A stretch of DNA of 64,000 nucleotides from Chitinophaga jiangningensis (GTDB lineage Bacteria; Bacteroidota; Bacteroidia; Chitinophagales; Chitinophagaceae). The translations under genes and the position numbers were made by a program. Positions within the stretch are counted from its first letter, which is position 1. The number at the start of each line of letters is the position of its first letter. The notes under the pieces were generated by a model. It did not search any database. It saw only the letters and a list, made by a program, of their open reading frames with translations, and had not been told where the DNA came from. The stretch is from positions 1 to 64,000 of the forward strand of contig NZ_FRBL01000015.1 in NCBI RefSeq assembly GCF_900142605.1, in the 5' to 3' direction. Shown one piece after another: positions 61,541 through 64,000 of the stretch.

Positions 61541-62991
61541 GCCTTGGAATCCGCTCTGCGGCTGATCAGCAGCAGACCAATAAAAGTAAAGAAGCCATTT
61601 ATTACGAGCAGTTCCAGCCCAATCTGGAATTTACCAAACAGTAGTTCCTGGTTGTTGTCCACCACCAGGCACAACAGCGGTGCAATCACACATACGACCG
61701 GCACCAGCTTATCGTTTACAATGCGCTTGCTGAAAATACCGAAGGTAAACAGCCCCAGCAAAGGACCGTAGGTATACGCGGCAATCTTCAGGATCACGCC
61801 GATCATGCTCTGGTTATCGATCCATTCAAATACCAGCACAAACAGCAGGAATACAAATGCCATGGTCAGGTGTACCCGCTGCCTTACCTTTTTCTGTTTA
61901 GCCGCATCCCAGTCAGGGCGGCGTTGTATCCCCAGGATATCAATACAGAAGGAAGACGTCAATGCCGTCATAGCACCATCTGCACTCGGAAATAACGCGG
62001 ATATCAGGGCAATAATGAAGATCACGGAAATCACCGGCGGCATGTGATGCAGCGCCAGCTCAGGGAATAATTTGTCGCCCGATGCGGTAACGCCCACCTG
62101 TGCACCGTACAGGTGCAGCAAGCCACCGAGGAACAGGAATAAGCCAATCACTACCAGCATAATGAAGCCGAGCGACACCACATTCTTCTGCGAATCCTTC
62201 ATGGTGGTCACCGAAATATTTTTCTGCATCATTTCCTGATCCAGACCGGTCATGGTAATGGTGATAAACGCTCCTGCAATAATCTGCTTCACAAAAAAGA
62301 GCTTGCTGTTAGGGTCCGTTTCAAAGATCCTGGTGAGCCCCCGTTCTCCCATGGCCTTAATACTCTCTCCAAAACTCAGGTCCATGGTATGGAGAATATA
62401 ACCCACGCAGATGATCAGTCCGGCCAGCATACAGGTAGTTTGCAGCGTATCAGTATACACAATGGTTTTAACTCCTCCCTCATACGTATATACGAGAATC
62501 ATCACCAGGATGATCAGCGTAGTGACAATAAACGGTACGCCGAAATTTTGCAGGATCGTTTCCTGCAGAATGCGTACCACGAGGAAGAGCCGCGCAGTAG
62601 CGCCCAGCGTCCTTGACAATATAAAGAAAGATGCCCCTGTTTTATAGGAAGCCTTCCCAAACCTGGTGTTCAGGTAATTATAAATAGAGGTGAGCTGCAA
62701 CCGGTAAAACAGCGGTATCAGCACGTAGGCGATCGTGAGGTAGCCGATCAGGTAGCCCAGTGTAATCTGGAAATAGGTAAAGGCATCGCGGCCCACGGCC
62801 CCCGGTACACTTACAAACGTAACCCCGCTCAAGGAGGTGCCAATCATTCCAAATGCAACCAGCATCCAGTTGCTGTTGCGGTTTCCGATGAAAAAGGATT
62901 CGTTGTTTGAATTCCGCCCGGTATACCAGGCTACAATCAGCAGAATGACGAAATAAGCAACAACAAACGAAAATAATAAGGCTGGCGACAT
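61537..62991 (-). CDS. Sodium:solute symporter (SSS family)
   Basis: 484 aa, about 13 TM segments. SSS signs: WMLVAFGMIGTSLSGVTFVSVPG near the start, and YLNTRFGKASYKTGASFFIL. Probably Na+-driven uptake of a sugar, amino acid or carboxylate. The start ATG at 62991 is 102 bases from the divergent MarR-GNAT gene. Confidence 0.92.
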   Translation of the reverse strand: MSPALLFSFVVAYFVILLIVAWYTGRNSNNESFFIGNRNSNWMLVAFGMIGTSLSGVTFVSVPGAVGRDAFTYFQITLGYLIGYLTIAYVLIPLFYRLQLTSIYNYLNTRFGKASYKTGASFFILSRTLGATARLFLVVRILQETILQNFGVPFIVTTLIILVMILVYTYEGGVKTIVYTDTLQTTCMLAGLIICVGYILHTMDLSFGESIKAMGERGLTRIFETDPNSKLFFVKQIIAGAFITITMTGLDQEMMQKNISVTTMKDSQKNVVSLGFIMLVVIGLFLFLGGLLHLYGAQVGVTASGDKLFPELALHHMPPVISVIFIIALISALFPSADGAMTALTSSFCIDILGIQRRPDWDAAKQKKVRQRVHLTMAFVFLLFVLVFEWIDNQSMIGVILKIAAYTYGPLLGLFTFGIFSKRIVNDKLVPVVCVIAPLLCLVVDNNQELLFGKFQIGLELLVINGFFTFIGLLLISRRADSKA

Positions 62992-63012
62992 GTATCCAAT
63001 TTAGTTAGCATT

Positions 63013-63020
63013 CAAATATA
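63013..63020 (-). promoter_or_regulatory. Candidate -7 box of the symporter gene
   Basis: On the minus strand this reads TATATTTG, a match to TAnnTTTG, 21 bases before the ATG at 62991. Confidence 0.4.
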
Positions 63021-63053
63021 TGCAAACAACGGTATTTTTCGCACTATTGATTA

Positions 63054-63090
63054 TTGACCTGGTCAAATAAAAAATTTGCCGGTGTCAAAT
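63054..63090. promoter_or_regulatory. Two candidate MarR operators
   Basis: TTGACC-T-GGTCAA (63054-63066) is a perfect inverted repeat and ATTTG-N7-CAAAT (63074-63090) is a second one. Both lie between the symporter and the MarR-GNAT start, as expected for MarR autorepression and perhaps control of the symporter. Confidence 0.5.
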
Positions 63091-63093
63091 TAT

Positions 63094-64000
63094 ATGGCGA
63101 TTTTTATTGATAAACAACTCGCTATGCCTGATTTAAATAACATAGCCGATACCGTATCCGAATTCCACACGTTCTATGAAGCTGTTGCGGCAACGCTGAA
63201 TGCACACCGCAGTACCCATTCACTTTCCGGTGCCGAAATCAGGATTCTCTCGGAAATCTCTGTAAACCAGCACCCGAATGCAGGACAGCTGGCAACGGCC
63301 ACCAATACAGACCCCGGCTATCTCACGCGTATCATCCGGTCGCTGGAGAAACAAGGCCTGGCAAGCCGCGCTCCGTCACGTACAGATGCCCGCAGCTTTG
63401 CTTTACATCTCACCGAACAAGGCAAAAATACCCTGATTGACCTTCAGATGGCCTCCCGTGATAACGTGCTGCAATTACTCCAGCCGCTCAACGTAAGGCA
63501 GCAGGAGCAACTGGCTGCTGCCATGCTGGCCATCCGCCAGCTGTTAAAAGGCGATGGCAACGGTACCCCGGAAGTCACCTACCGGCACCAGCTGCAGCCA
63601 GGTGACGTTGGCTACCTCATACACCTCCATGGTGGACTATACGCCCGCGAAGCCGGCTACAACGGAGAGTTTGAAGCACATGTATGTAAAACCTTTGCGG
63701 AGTTCCTGCCCGGTTACTCCCCCGCAAAAGATCGTATAGTCCTGGCCGTAGCCAACGGTGAAATTGTTGGCTCCATCGCCATTGTGGGCGCTACCCGGCA
63801 GCTGGCCCAGCTGCGCTGGTTTATAGTGCACCCTGATTACCGGGGCTTCGGCATCGGGAAACGGCTTCTGGCGGATGCCCTTGCCTTCTGCAAAGACAAA
63901 CAATACCAAACCGTTTACCTGATGACTACCAGCATACAGGAACACGCCGGCGCCCTCTTTAAACAAAGTGGTTTCAGAAAAACAGGAGAGAAGCTGATGC
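63094..64000 (+). CDS. MarR-GNAT bifunctional protein (3' truncated by window end)
   Basis: At least 302 aa; the frame stays open to the end of the window. Two in-frame ATGs at 63094 and 63124 are possible; the second fits the family start (MPDLNNIADTVSEFHTFYEAV) better. N-terminal MarR winged HTH (about 30-150 of the longer form; LATATNTDPGYLTRIIRSLEKQGLASR, RTDARSFALHLTEQG) fused to a GNAT acetyltransferase (about 165-302; IVGSIAIVG, LRWFIVHPDYRGFGIGKRLL with the acetyl-CoA loop). Known MarR-GNAT fusions combine DNA binding with acetylation of small molecules or proteins. The end of the GNAT domain lies outside. Confidence 0.88.
   Translation, partial: MAIFIDKQLAMPDLNNIADTVSEFHTFYEAVAATLNAHRSTHSLSGAEIRILSEISVNQHPNAGQLATATNTDPGYLTRIIRSLEKQGLASRAPSRTDARSFALHLTEQGKNTLIDLQMASRDNVLQLLQPLNVRQQEQLAAAMLAIRQLLKGDGNGTPEVTYRHQLQPGDVGYLIHLHGGLYAREAGYNGEFEAHVCKTFAEFLPGYSPAKDRIVLAVANGEIVGSIAIVGATRQLAQLRWFIVHPDYRGFGIGKRLLADALAFCKDKQYQTVYLMTTSIQEHAGALFKQSGFRKTGEKLM

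Overview
The window looks like a chromosomal segment of a Bacteroidota bacterium, most likely Chitinophaga or a close relative in Chitinophagaceae. The reasons are two SusC/SusD outer-membrane pairs, each with its own ECF sigma factor and FecR-type anti-sigma factor, C-terminal type IX secretion (T9SS) sorting domains on large secreted proteins, many lipoproteins with Bacteroidota-style lipoboxes, weak Shine-Dalgarno signals, and TAnnTTTG-like -7 boxes. No rRNA, tRNA, CRISPR array, phage or transposase gene was seen. The last gene runs off the right edge.

Layout. 0.3-7.4 kb (minus strand): a nutrient-uptake module sigma - FecR - SusC - SusD, with a secreted GH5 endoglucanase (8.4-10.5 kb) on the opposite strand. 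10.6-18.0 kb: regulators and metabolism (three AraC regulators, MFS exporter, DUF4126, aldehyde dehydrogenase, cupin, PPP-type phosphatase). 18.3-21.6 kb: a giant secreted M60-like metallopeptidase. 21.8-28.1 kb: mixed genes, including a DJ-1/PfpI gene with a CRP-type palindrome in front of it and a Crp/Fnr gene next door. 28.2-39.6 kb (minus): a second, larger module sigma - FecR - SusC - SusD - DUF4843 - PKD-like lipoprotein - HExxH lipoprotein - TlpA-like thioredoxin, with a second M60-like peptidase diverging from its sigma gene (39.7-41.3 kb). The co-location of three HExxH proteins with this module suggests use of peptides or glycoproteins; that is inference.

41.3-47.6 kb (minus) holds the most unusual locus: seven tightly packed or overlapping genes for a SpeD-family pyruvoyl enzyme, a zinc-ribbon DUF4178 membrane protein, a one-TM small protein, a DUF350 protein, an aminopropyltransferase fused to a polytopic membrane domain, a Tat-type lipoprotein FAD amine oxidase and a histidine-rich polytopic membrane protein. 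The SpeD lacks the usual catalytic cysteine in the expected place, so the pathway may make or use a polyamine-like compound at the membrane other than spermidine.

47.7-64 kb: small secreted proteins, YCII, AraC, ThuA, PhzF-like, SDR, an MFS/LysR divergent pair, an AraC-like protein with an HTH insertion, DUF1697, a DEAD-box helicase, an inward-rectifier K+ channel, a sodium:solute symporter, and a truncated MarR-GNAT fusion with candidate operators. Non-coding DNA is rich in near-perfect hairpins, many with GCA or GAA triloops, and carries two copies of a ~140-150 bp palindromic MITE-like repeat in opposite orientation.
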